DNA from: Endozoicomonas sp. ISHI1
GTDB taxonomy: Bacteria > Pseudomonadota > Gammaproteobacteria > Pseudomonadales > Endozoicomonadaceae
Reading direction: 5' to 3'
Length of the DNA stretch: 64,000 bases
Assembly: GCF_024606225.1 (NCBI RefSeq)
Contig: NZ_JAGRPU010000017.1
Location: forward strand, 1-64,000
Under the pieces are notes generated by a model. The model worked only from the letters and a program-made list of their open reading frames with translations. It was not told the DNA's origin and searched no databases. The position numbers and the translations under genes are program-made. Of the stretch, positions 53,736-64,000 are shown one piece after another; the stretch's first letter is position 1; the number at the start of each line of letters is the position of its first letter.

Positions 53736-54341
53736 ATGAAAATATATGGCGATATCCAGTCCGGCAACTGTTACAAAATCAAACTGCTCACTGCCCTGCT
53801 TGACCTGAATCATGAATGGGTTGCCATTGATATTCTGAATAATGAAACCCAGACTCCGGATTTTCTCGCCAAAAACCCTAACGGCAAAATTCCTTTGCTG
53901 GAGCTTGATGATGGCCGCATTCTCAGTGAATCCAATGCCATCCTGAACTTCCTGGCCAGAGATTCTGAGCTGTTGCCGACGGACCCTTTTTTACAGGCAA
54001 AAAACCAGCAATGGCAGTTTTTTGAGCAATACAGCCATGAACCTTATATTGCCGTTGCCCGCTTCATTAACAAGTATCTGGGCATGCCGGACAATCGACG
54101 GGAAGAGTTCGAAAGGAAACAGGAAGGCGGCCACAAAGCTCTTAAGGTCATGGAGCAGCGGCTTTCGAAAACCGCTTTTCTGGTTGGCGAGCAACTTACA
54201 ACGGCTGACGTATCTTTGTTTGGGTACACCCATGTCGCCCACGAAGGCGGTTTTGAGTTGTCACAGTATCCGGGGATCCAACGCTGGATTTCACGTATTC
54301 GCTCTTTACCGGGGTTTGTTTCAATGGATTCCTGCGCCTGA
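53736..54341 (+). CDS. Glutathione S-transferase (201 aa)
   Basis: A cytosolic GST. The thioredoxin-fold domain starts MKIYGDIQSGNCYKIK with SGNCYK in the glutathione-binding place, followed by NGKIPLLELDDGRILSESNAILNFL with the cis-Pro and Glu-Ser signature. A GST-C helical domain with TADVSLFGYTHVA follows. Start 53736; the frame opens 21 bases earlier. Substrate not known; may detoxify electrophiles. Single gene, with a decayed monooxygenase behind it. Confidence 0.9.
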   Translation: MKIYGDIQSGNCYKIKLLTALLDLNHEWVAIDILNNETQTPDFLAKNPNGKIPLLELDDGRILSESNAILNFLARDSELLPTDPFLQAKNQQWQFFEQYSHEPYIAVARFINKYLGMPDNRREEFERKQEGGHKALKVMEQRLSKTAFLVGEQLTTADVSLFGYTHVAHEGGFELSQYPGIQRWISRIRSLPGFVSMDSCA

Positions 54342-54371
54342 TACTTTACGCCACCTAACGAAAAAATGCCT

Positions 54372-54525
54372 ATGTACGCTGTCATTTTCAGAGCCACCAT
54401 CAAACAACTGGATCAGGAATACAGTCAACTTGCCCAGCGTATGCGCGAGCTGGCTCTGCATGAATAACTCCGAGCACCTGGCCGCCCGGCAAAAAGGTAA
54501 TGCTCGCACAAATCGGCCCGTTCAC
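54372..54525 (+). pseudogene. Decayed antibiotic-biosynthesis-monooxygenase-like gene
   Basis: The frame MYAVIFRATIKQLDQEYSQL and onward matches the start of ABM/YgiN-type proteins, but stops at TAA (54465) after ALHE, where the family continues with YGC. A second frame then gives NSEHLAARQKG, the end of the same family. An internal deletion of about 20-30 codons with a frame change explains both parts. Non-functional. Confidence 0.68.
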
Positions 54526-54532
54526 TTGTGTT

Positions 54533-54901
54533 TTAATCCTCTTCCAGAATCCAGAGCTTTGCCGCCTCCAGCTGCTCGTATCTGAAGTGCCTGATTTTTG
54601 CAGCAATAAAATGCCTTGCTATTTTTTCTCTTGGACCGCCCTCTCTTGCATCCGTGACAATGGCAATTTTTCTCAGATGTTTGTGATGGTTTTTCACAAA
54701 TCGAATGTGGCTGACCAGAGCACCAAAGGATTCCCAACCGGGAAAATGATCGGTATGGATAATCAGCCCAGCCAGCCCACCCCTCTCTTCAATCAGAGGA
54801 TCAATCTGTTGGGCGGCAGAAACAAAGTCCTCTTTTGAAAGAGGTCCATGGGGTTCCAGAAAGGCAATACCGTCTTCCCTGTCCATCTCAATAGAAAGCA
54901 T
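54533..54901 (-). CDS. SpoIIAA-like (STAS) family protein (122 aa)
   Basis: A SpoIIAA-like/STAS fold protein: MLSIEMDREDGIAFLEPHGPL-type start, a helix, VGLIIHTDHFPGWESFGAL, and RKIAIVTDAREGGPREKIA. Start at 54901 with GGAGG ten bases upstream; the frame is open further to 54982. These proteins resemble a CRAL-TRIO/STAS domain and may bind lipids; function unknown. It lies behind dksA-like and cobW-like genes on the same strand, with a 93-base gap. Confidence 0.85.
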   Translation of the reverse strand: MLSIEMDREDGIAFLEPHGPLSKEDFVSAAQQIDPLIEERGGLAGLIIHTDHFPGWESFGALVSHIRFVKNHHKHLRKIAIVTDAREGGPREKIARHFIAAKIRHFRYEQLEAAKLWILEED

Positions 54902-54994
54902 ACTAGTTAAGCCTCCATATGAATGAAATAGAGTTTCACTGCAATCACTATAGGCCGAATTACCATCTTCTCCACTCCACAACTACCGAAACCC

Positions 54995-55426
54995 TCAGTC
55001 TCGGTACACCTGCTCCTTGTATTCAATCCGGGCTTTCACTTCGGCACAGTATTCTGTTGTGGGTCTTGCTAAAAGACGAGGTATGCCTATGGGTTCATCC
55101 GACTCAAGACAATAACCGTAGCTACCTGATCGTATACGCTGCAGTGACAGTCTGATCTTGGATAGTAATTTTTGTTCTCGTTCTAAAATACGCAAAGAAG
55201 TACTGCACTCTTCTTCCCAAGATGCTCTGTCACTATCATCATTCAACTCTGGTGGGCTGGCCATTTGATTTTTGGCTTCTTGAATTCGAGCTTCCGTCGA
55301 TTCGTGAAGCACCAATAGTCGGTGCTTGAAAAAATCCAGTTGCTCACTATTCATGTAGTCAGACTCGGCAGCCTGTTTAATCTGATCTTCAGTCAACGGG
55401 CATTGCCCTGGTGATGTTGAGCTCAT
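54995..55426 (-). CDS. Zinc-independent DksA paralogue (DksA2-type, 143 aa)
   Basis: A transcription factor of the DksA/TraR family that acts in the RNA polymerase secondary channel with ppGpp. The coiled-coil part carries [25 protein letters not shown], with the paired acidic residues at the tip. In the globular part only two of the four zinc cysteines remain (YGYCLESDE and TEYCAEVK), as in Pseudomonas aeruginosa DksA2, which replaces DksA when zinc is scarce. Overlaps the COG0523 gene by four bases. Confidence 0.85.
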   Translation of the reverse strand: MSSTSPGQCPLTEDQIKQAAESDYMNSEQLDFFKHRLLVLHESTEARIQEAKNQMASPPELNDDSDRASWEEECSTSLRILEREQKLLSKIRLSLQRIRSGSYGYCLESDEPIGIPRLLARPTTEYCAEVKARIEYKEQVYRD

Positions 55427-56622
55427 TGATTTTCTCCCCAGTCAGGAAAAGGATCACTCAAAGTTGCCCAGTGCTCTTTACCTTTGAGAACCTCGCCTTC
55501 TGTTAATAAGCAATCGTCGAGGGCTTTAGTAATGGCCTGTTGATCTAAAGCCTGACCGATGAAAACAAGCTCCTGCCGCATATCGCCGAAGGGATCTACC
55601 CAGTTACTTTTAATCGAGGCAAGGTAATCTTCATCGGTAGGCCAGTTCTCTTTCGGGATAGCTTTCCAAAACATCCCTGCAAAACCATAGCGCGCGATAC
55701 CACCAGCCTGACTCCATTGGCCTGCAAATTCCGGACGAGTGGCCAACCAAAAGTACCCTTTAGATCGAATCAGTTTTCCATAGTCTCTTGCCGTGTGGAG
55801 AAACTGATAAAACTTTTCCGGATGAAAGGGTCGGCGAGCGGTGTAACTAAAACTTCCAATGCCGTATTCTTCCGTTTCCGGCACATGTTCGCCGCGCATT
55901 TCTTTAAGCCAGCCCGGCGCTAATTGTGCCCGCTCAAAATCAAACAGCCCAGTGTTTAATACATCGTCAACATTTACCTGACCATGAGTAATGGGAATGA
56001 TTCGGGCATTGGTATTGAGTGTTTTCAGGATCGCAGTCAAACGTTCCTGCTCGCGCTGTTCTATCAAATCGGTTTTGCTGATTAACAGTATATCGGCGAA
56101 CTCGACTTGATCTACCAGTAAGTCAGCAACACTGCGTTCATCCTCTTCCCCCAGAGACTCTCCGGTATCCTGAAGGTATTTGGCCTCGTCATAATCCTTG
56201 AGGAAGTTCACTGCATCCACCACTGTGACCATCGTATCCAGCGTGGCGACATCAGAAAGCGATTTACCCTTTTCATCGGCAAAGGTAAAGGTTTCAGCGA
56301 CGGGTAAAGGCTCGGAAATGCCGGTGGATTCAATCACCAGATAATCAAAGTGCCCCTCCCGGGCCAATTTGTTGATCTCCAGCAACAGATCTTCACGCAG
56401 GGTACAACAAATGCAGCCATTGCTCATTTCCACCAGCTTCTCTTCCTGATGGCTCAGCGACACTTCGTTTTGAACCTGAGTTGCATCAATATTGATTTCG
56501 CTCATATCGTTAACGATAACGGCCACTTTTTTACCCTGGCGGTTATTCAGAATATGGCTTAGTACAGTAGTTTTTCCTGCGCCAAGAAAGCCTGACAGCA
56601 CAGTGACGGGGAGTTGAGTCAT
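55423..56622 (-). CDS. COG0523 (CobW/ZigA-like) zinc-homeostasis GTPase (399 aa)
   Basis: A G3E-family P-loop GTPase, likely a zinc metallochaperone. Walker [16 protein letters not shown], the metal motif [13 protein letters not shown] (CxCC), GTPase region [12 protein letters not shown], and a C-terminal CobW_C domain with [14 protein letters not shown]. Start at 56622 ([11 protein letters not shown]) rather than 56664, because a Zur-type palindrome lies upstream. Second gene of the operon is dksA2-like; the pair is typical of Zur regulons. Confidence 0.92.
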   Translation of the reverse strand: MTQLPVTVLSGFLGAGKTTVLSHILNNRQGKKVAVIVNDMSEINIDATQVQNEVSLSHQEEKLVEMSNGCICCTLREDLLLEINKLAREGHFDYLVIESTGISEPLPVAETFTFADEKGKSLSDVATLDTMVTVVDAVNFLKDYDEAKYLQDTGESLGEEDERSVADLLVDQVEFADILLISKTDLIEQREQERLTAILKTLNTNARIIPITHGQVNVDDVLNTGLFDFERAQLAPGWLKEMRGEHVPETEEYGIGSFSYTARRPFHPEKFYQFLHTARDYGKLIRSKGYFWLATRPEFAGQWSQAGGIARYGFAGMFWKAIPKENWPTDEDYLASIKSNWVDPFGDMRQELVFIGQALDQQAITKALDDCLLTEGEVLKGKEHWATLSDPFPDWGENQ

Positions 56623-56676
56623 GACGGATAGTTCCGGTTGAGGTAAATATACAGGTGAGTACACCCTAATTTGTTA

Positions 56677-56691
56677 TGTTATATTATAACA
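56677..56691. promoter_or_regulatory. Zur-type operator
   Basis: TGTTATATTATAACA is a perfect palindrome around a central base, matching the gammaproteobacterial Zur consensus (GTTAT-AT-rich-ATAAC). It lies 55 bases upstream of the COG0523 start, in the right place to block its promoter. Zinc-dependent repression of the operon is inferred. Confidence 0.8.
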
Positions 56692-57308
56692 ATTACAATC
56701 TAGTCAATGACAACTGAATGCTGGTTCTTACCTGAGCCCGACCAAGCTAATCGGGGAATGACAGTCCATGTCCAAAAGCTTCGGCTTTAGCAACACTGAT
56801 ACCTATCTGGTGTTTGTCCCTGTCAAGGGTAAACATCAATGGGCTCTTGAAGCCGATCCTGATGTCAGTTTTTGTATCCATTACATTTTCTAAATCCCTT
56901 CAGGGCAAGCACATAGAACCTCTGGTCACAACACAAAGTTGAAAAGATGAGTTTGATTTCAGGAAAGACCTGTGAACACATCTTGTTTAGCATGTTCGCA
57001 AATCCGAATAAAGAACAACTGATGTCCTTTTTGGAGCGAAATTCAGACAAAAACCTGGTATCAACAGACAGGGTTTGAAATCAAATGCAGCAGGCGCTGA
57101 GATCATCGGCGCTCACCTTGATTGATCAAAAACCTCGATAAACACAGGATTTCGCTGGCCCAAAGCCAGCTAGAGCTATCAGAGCATTAAAGCCAACAAC
57201 ATTCAGAGCTGAGAGGAGTCTGGTATCTCTGCTCTGTAGCTTGCCCCACTGTTCAGATCTCTTTATATTCGGGAAACTCATTAGTAGCCAAATCAAGAAT
57301 AAGAATCC
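56692..57308. other. Region upstream of the Zur operon, no intact gene
   Basis: About 617 bases. A short frame (MSKSFGFSNTDTYLVFVPV, 56768 on) ends after about 40 codons and is not supported. No RNA, attC or IS end recognised. It appears to be decayed DNA ahead of two gene remnants. Confidence 0.4.
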
Positions 57309-57625
57309 ATGAACATTGCCATTTATATATACGACAATGCATAAGTACTGGATTTTTCCGGTTCTTTTGAAGTATTTTCAACAGCCAGTCGGGTCTGTGC
57401 AGACCACAAGCCTTTTAATGTCTTTCTGATAAGAGAGACTGGTGAAACTGTTTCTGCCCGCGCCGGATATAGCGTGAATCCTGACTATGGATTCTATAAC
57501 CACCCTCCCATTGACTTGCTGATGGTGGTTGGCGGCGTTCATAATGCAGAACTGAAGTAGAAAGTGCCTGGGTACTCACTCACTACTATCAAGTCAGTCC
57601 AGGTCAGCAATGTCAGAAATTAAGA
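57309..57625 (+). pseudogene. Remnant of a DJ-1/PfpI-family gene
   Basis: MNIAIYIYDNA, then a TAA (57342), resuming VLDFSGSFEVFSTASRV, FNVFLIRETGETVSARAG, and NHPPIDLLMVVGGVHNAELK. This is the N-terminal half of a GlxA/PfpI-type protein (amidotransferase-like). A second stop and a frame change follow (AWVLTHYYQV resumes in another frame). No C-terminal half, so it is a dead fragment. Confidence 0.8.
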
Positions 57626-57829
57626 GCCGTTATTCAGTTGCAAAAGTGCCTGACGCAGGATTATCAGGCCACGCTCAAAGCCCTTGATGATTATACCAAC
57701 GGTTACGATTTTGCCGATGCAATGATTGGTCATCATAACCAGCTTCAATGTAAAGCCACCCGGACATTTGATCGCAGGGCTTCACGCCTCACTCAATTCA
57801 GCTTGCTCAGGAACTTTGATCATTGATCC
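57626..57829 (+). pseudogene. Remnant of a VapC-type PIN-domain toxin
   Basis: The frame LTQDYQATLKALDDYTNG, followed by YDFADAMIGHHN and ATRTFDRRASRL, matches the C-terminal half of VapC-type PIN domains, with the acidic Asp residues in DFADA and TFDRRA. No N-terminal half or antitoxin partner is upstream; the preceding sequence belongs to the PfpI remnant. A truncated, inactive gene. Confidence 0.7.
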
Positions 57830-57996
57830 AGAACTTATTGAGCAATGATTGACTGGGACTGAAAGCCTGTCTCGTAAGCAATCACCTTATCATTTGCGTA
57901 CGCAGCCAATGGCTCTTACACTTCTAGTCACCATACCCCTTGGCTAAAATCCAACTGCATTTGGGTAGCCTCATCGTAATCACACAATTTCTTTGA

Positions 57997-60249
<2,253 letters not shown>

Positions 60250-60261
60250 TTGTTTCATCAT

Positions 60262-60295
60262 AAAAAAAACCGCCAGGATCAGCTGGCGGTTTTTA
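60262..60295. terminator. Bidirectional terminator between katG and sstT
   Basis: AAAACCGCCAG pairs with CTGGCGGTTTT across a six-base loop, with A and T runs on both sides. Serves katG and the converging sstT gene. Confidence 0.92.
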
Positions 60296-60317
60296 TGGAC
60301 TGGATAGTACTTCAGTC

Positions 60318-61568
60318 TCAGGCATTGACCTCCCGGGTCACCTGAACGACCTGACCGCTTTCTTCAGCAGAGATGCATGCTGCAGCAGTGAACGCAACGT
60401 CGGTTGAACTGTTTAGAGCGGTTTCAGCAGAATCCTGGATAACGCCGATGATAAAACCGACAGCAACCACCTGCATGGCCACATCGGCAGAGATCCCGAA
60501 AAGACTGCAAGCCAGTGGAATCAGCAGCAGAGAGCCACCTGCAACACCGGAAGCGCCACAGGCCGAGATGGCAGCGATCACACTTAGAATCAGAGCGGTT
60601 GGCATGTCTACCTGAATACCCAGAGTGTTAACTGCGGCGAGGGTCATCACAGTGATGGTGATAGCAGCGCCTGCCATGTTGATGGTCGCCCCCAAAGGTA
60701 TGGATACCGAGTAGGTATCTTCATGTAGATCCAGCTTTTTGCACAGTTCCATGTTCACTGGAATGTTGGCAGCAGAACTACGGGTAAAGAATGCGGTTAC
60801 ACCGCTTTCGCGCAGACATTGGAAAATCAGCGGGTATGGGTTGCGCTTCAGTTTGGCAAACACGATTAGTGGGTTTACAACCAGCGCAATAATCAACATG
60901 CAGCTGATCAAAACCATCAGCAGCTGGCCGTACTCAGCCAGGGCAGAGAAACCAGTCTTGGCTACTGTGTTGGCTACCAAACCGAAAATGCCAAAAGGTG
61001 CCAGCTGGATAACAAAGCGAACGACGTTGGATACCGCATCGGAAAGGTCGTGAACCACACGTTTGGTGGTATCTGAAGCACGATGCAGCGCGAGACCCAG
61101 AGCAACGGCCCAAGCCAGGATACCGATAAAGTTGCCGCTCATCAGGGCTTCAACAGGGTTCTGGACAATGCTGAACAGCAGGGTGTTCAGTACTTCGCCA
61201 ACACCCTGTGGAGGATTGGCGCTGGCTTCATTGGTGACCAGAGTCAGAGTGACCGGAAAGGCAAAGCTCATGACAACAGCCGTCAGAGAAGCAGCCAGAG
61301 TACCAATCAGGTACAAGCCAATCACGGGTTTCATGTTGGTATGCTGACCTTTTTTCTGGTTGGCAATAGAGGCAGCCACCAGCATAAAAACCAGAACCGG
61401 CGCTACGGCCTTGAGAGCACCGACGAACAAAGAGCCCAGAACAGAGAAAGAAAGAGCTGTATCGGGAGCAACGACCGCCAGGCCTGCACCCAGCACAATA
61501 CCAATGAGAATCCTCAGCACCAGGCTCGTGCTGGCCATGCGTTCGAATAGAGATTGAGTTTCACCCAT
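60318..61568 (-). CDS. sstT: Sodium/serine-threonine symporter SstT (416 aa)
   Basis: An inner-membrane dicarboxylate/amino acid:cation symporter of the DAACS family. N-terminal [20 protein letters not shown], the serine-rich hairpin region [19 protein letters not shown], and the NMAGAAITI motif with substrate/sodium ligands. Length is that of E. coli SstT (414). Takes up serine and threonine with sodium. Divergent from the AraC-type regulator, 900 bases away. Confidence 0.95.
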   Translation of the reverse strand: MGETQSLFERMASTSLVLRILIGIVLGAGLAVVAPDTALSFSVLGSLFVGALKAVAPVLVFMLVAASIANQKKGQHTNMKPVIGLYLIGTLAASLTAVVMSFAFPVTLTLVTNEASANPPQGVGEVLNTLLFSIVQNPVEALMSGNFIGILAWAVALGLALHRASDTTKRVVHDLSDAVSNVVRFVIQLAPFGIFGLVANTVAKTGFSALAEYGQLLMVLISCMLIIALVVNPLIVFAKLKRNPYPLIFQCLRESGVTAFFTRSSAANIPVNMELCKKLDLHEDTYSVSIPLGATINMAGAAITITVMTLAAVNTLGIQVDMPTALILSVIAAISACGASGVAGGSLLLIPLACSLFGISADVAMQVVAVGFIIGVIQDSAETALNSSTDVAFTAAACISAEESGQVVQVTREVNA

Positions 61569-62477
61569 ACTGTACCTACTTTATTTATAATAGAGTTCGC
61601 GCCCTTTCTGATCATCAGGTGACAATCAGGGAAAGGCTAAACCCCCAGCTCCAGGCTGTTTGATCATTCCAACTTCCATAGCGTGTCATCTGTCTGAAAG
61701 ACCCTTTCACGGTACGGAAATCACCAATCGGGTGATCACTTTATAAGCAATTCGCACAAATCGAGTGTGCAAACCTAATGGATCAGCCCCACTGCAGTAT
61801 TGATATGTGTCAATTAATTAGACCTTTAATCCATAGAGTAAGTTCACTCTTATTTTTCCGCCAGCTGGCCTAATGGTCATTTTAAAGGACATTCAAATAC
61901 TCCCCTCAACTCTGCTGACATTTTGTCTCGGGGCTGAAAAATAAGCTTTTTCCATTGTTTTCCGGCTTTGAAAACTGCTTTTTTACCCATTTGTTTATTG
62001 AACACAAAATTGAGAATAGAGAATCTCTGACCACAGGCCATTGTGGATTAAACGGTAATAAGAAGGGGCTCCCCCAGACATTTGTCAGTAAATTACATCA
62101 ATCAGCCATGAACAACTGAAACAATTCTTCTTCACACTCAGGGATGAAATATTTTTCACGATAAGAAATACGTATATTCGTTCTGCGACACTGTCTTCTG
62201 CCGCATAAGTAATCCATCAAGATCCAAGGACACATACTACTCTTTTGGAATGAGGAAAAGATCAGTTCCAAGTCTGTTTTTGAGCGGTATAATCTGCAAC
62301 AGGCATTGAAAATGCTGAACAGCAGTGATGCAAACATTATCATCATTGCGTACACGGGTACCCGCACTCCAGCTCGTTCAGTCGGGCCTTTTGTCGCTGG
62401 ACCGCGAGGCCATGCCGGAAGGTTAATCCACCAAGTTTGCTTGTTCTCAGCACGCCTTTACAACAAACCAGAAATTT
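61569..62477. other. Long intergenic region sstT / AraC regulator
   Basis: About 900 bases without an intact gene. The sequence near 62250-62310 reads as KSVFERYNLQQALKM, which may be a scrap of a recombinase; too short to call. The promoters of sstT and of the AraC-type gene must lie here. No riboswitch recognised. Confidence 0.4.
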
Positions 62478-63536
62478 ATGCGCCGTAAAACATCTTTTAC
62501 CGATTCATCATCGGAAGTGATTAATAAATACCGCGGAACGGTCAGTGGACGATGGTTTGACCTGATTAATCTGCAACTACAGAAACATGGGGTCAGTCCA
62601 TTACCTCCCGAGCATTTTAATATTCCTCTTGAAAGCGGGTCATACTGCGACAGGCCAATCCCTGTCGATGGCGCTCGCAAGTTGCTTTACTGGGCCGTAG
62701 AGCAGACGGATGAACCCCTGTTGCCTGTCGATCTGGGGCTTTCACTGCAACCGCTTGATTTCAAATCACTGGGTATTGTCTTATGGAGCTCTGCATCACT
62801 CAGGCAACGAATTGAAAAACTGGAAACTTATCAGTCACTGATCACGACAACCACGCGAATCATCTTCAATGAAGCAGCCGGGACAGCGTCATTATTATTA
62901 ATTGACAATGACGCTGTCGATAAACAGGTCAACCTGACCAAACACGGCATGATGGCCCTGGTGTCAGCGGTTGCCAGGGTAATACGCTGGGACCATGAAA
63001 CTGAAATAACGATACACTTGCCATTTGAACAACCCACATACCATAAAAAACTCAAGGACAAGTTGGAGTGCACTCTGAAATTCTCCATGTCTCAGTATCG
63101 AATAGAATTCAGTGTCGATGCGCTGGATCTGCCTTTGCGGACCAGTGACCCGGAGTTACTTCAGGCAACTGAATCACTGGTACAGAAAAAACTGTTAATG
63201 ATTGAACAAAAAAACCTCGTTTTAAGAGTCAGTCGCTCACTGCTGGAACTAAGCCCGCTTATTCCGCCGGCCACTTCTAAAATGGCCGGCCTAATGAATA
63301 TCAGCAGTCGTACATTCCAGAGAAAACTGTCAGAGCTGGGGCTGAGTTACCGGGAGCTGGTTAACAAAATACGCCATGAAAAAGCCATTGCCCTGATTGA
63401 GTCCAGTGACACACCGCTGTCCACTGTCGCTTATGAGTTAGGATTTGGCGATTTAAGCAGCTTTTCAAGGGCATTTAAAAGCTGGACAGGTATGTCACCA
63501 AGGCAGTACCGAAATACCCAAGCCTCGGGCGTTTAG
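62478..63536 (+). CDS. AraC-family transcriptional regulator (352 aa)
   Basis: An N-terminal arabinose-binding-like effector domain (about 15-215) and a C-terminal AraC double helix-turn-helix (MAGLMNISSRTFQRKLSELG and AYELGFGDLSSFSRAFKSW-x-GMSPRQYR). Looks like the OruR/AraC-type group with an AraC_binding_2 domain. It may control the CoA-transferase gene just downstream on the same strand, although the target is unknown. Confidence 0.92.
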   Translation: MRRKTSFTDSSSEVINKYRGTVSGRWFDLINLQLQKHGVSPLPPEHFNIPLESGSYCDRPIPVDGARKLLYWAVEQTDEPLLPVDLGLSLQPLDFKSLGIVLWSSASLRQRIEKLETYQSLITTTTRIIFNEAAGTASLLLIDNDAVDKQVNLTKHGMMALVSAVARVIRWDHETEITIHLPFEQPTYHKKLKDKLECTLKFSMSQYRIEFSVDALDLPLRTSDPELLQATESLVQKKLLMIEQKNLVLRVSRSLLELSPLIPPATSKMAGLMNISSRTFQRKLSELGLSYRELVNKIRHEKAIALIESSDTPLSTVAYELGFGDLSSFSRAFKSWTGMSPRQYRNTQASGV

Positions 63537-63742
63537 TCTTGAAACAGTTCGAAATATGATTCAAATCAACTCATTTAGTCACAGTCGGTAATAAACAAGT
63601 ACATGGCGCGCCCTGTCAAGTTTTTAGTGGGCCATTGATGTAGAGTGAAGACCCTATCGTTTTCAAACAAGACCCTGCGTTTCCAATGTTTACGGGGCAT
63701 TCATCAAATGGGTCACTATTAGCAGACAAAAAAGGAGTCACC

Positions 63743-64000
63743 GTGACTGCTCAATTTGATATCAAAAACTGGCAATCTACCTACGATCGTAAATGTTCAC
63801 CCCTGGACGATGCGGCCAATGAAATCCAATCCGGGGACCGGGTCTGGATTGGTGGTGCCAATGGTATTGCCATTCCGGTTCTCAAACAGCTTTGCCATCG
63901 TAAAGATGAATTAAAAGACGTTGAATTATACGGCGCACTATTAATGTTTCCTTTTGATTTTCTCAAGGCAGAATTTAAAGGCCACATTAATTACAACTGC
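63743..64000 (+). CDS. Acetyl-CoA hydrolase/transferase family protein, N-terminal part
   Basis: Start is a GTG at 63743 with AAGGAG nine bases upstream. The visible 86 residues (DAANEIQSGDRVWIGGANG, then PVLKQLCHRKDELKDVELYG) match the N-terminus of acetyl-CoA hydrolase, succinyl-CoA:acetate and 4-hydroxybutyrate CoA-transferases. The gene runs off the right edge of the window, so the substrate cannot be decided. Confidence 0.85.
   Translation, partial: MTAQFDIKNWQSTYDRKCSPLDDAANEIQSGDRVWIGGANGIAIPVLKQLCHRKDELKDVELYGALLMFPFDFLKAEFKGHINYNC

Noticed and set aside
62250-62310. Scrap of a phage-type recombinase (KSVFERYNLQQALKM)
   Set aside because: Too short and without a flanking continuation; could be chance.

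Overview
The window looks like the chromosome of a marine, probably host-associated gammaproteobacterium close to Endozoicomonas or other Oceanospirillales. This is inferred from gene content and order: lptG-lptF / pepA-holC-valS, yciI-yciB / RNase AM-like PHP / TsaC-like / trpS-scpA-scpB-rluB-yebG-rapA, and minCDE, together with a large SidJ-like effector-type protein and several secreted proteins of unknown function. No rRNA, tRNA or CRISPR array was recognised.

Layout. (1) 1-3260 is a chromosomal integron: an intact integron integrase (2301-3260, +) with a perfect LexA box in its promoter, an attI-like segment (2057-2140), and at least three cassettes running leftwards, separated by three attC sites of one sequence family (1639-1727, 868-956, 115-205). 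(2) 3558-5348 is a three-gene operon of overlapping envelope genes (DUF2878, a secreted protein, a DUF3833 lipoprotein). (3) 5353-9028 is a 1121-residue protein with a SidJ-type pseudokinase core, bracketed by two 79-bp direct repeats. (4) 9058-21589 is mostly core genome: yghU, ogt, an RDD protein, lptG/lptF, pepA, holC, valS and class I fumarase. (5) 22059-28231 is an AT-rich accessory island: a secreted orphan, an intact IS4-family element with 10-bp target duplications, more secreted orphans, a degenerate attC, a CPBP-type protease with a hexanucleotide repeat, and a second integron platform that has kept attI and promoter traces but no integrase. (6) 28385-49402 is core genome: ferredoxin-reductase, bolA, cysH, O-methyltransferase, SelW-like, SH3 protein, yciI, yciB, RNase AM-like, trpS, scpAB, rluB, LexA-controlled yebG, rapA, lpxL-like and minCDE. 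(7) 49708-57829 mixes core genes (prc, a GST) with a Zur-type zinc-starvation operon (COG0523 GTPase plus a two-cysteine DksA paralogue) and four decayed genes. (8) 58069-64000 holds katG, sstT, an AraC-family regulator and the start of an acetyl-CoA hydrolase/transferase gene.

How the parts work together. Two separate LexA boxes (intI, yebG) tie cassette recombination and a DNA-damage protein to the SOS response. The Zur-type palindrome ahead of the COG0523/DksA2 pair fits replacement of zinc-dependent functions during zinc shortage. ScpA/ScpB with MinC/D/E cover chromosome condensation and division-site placement, and LptF/LptG with the LpxL-like acyltransferase cover lipopolysaccharide. 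The accessory parts (integron, relic platform, IS element, SidJ-like protein) point to acquisition and decay of host-interaction or stress genes.
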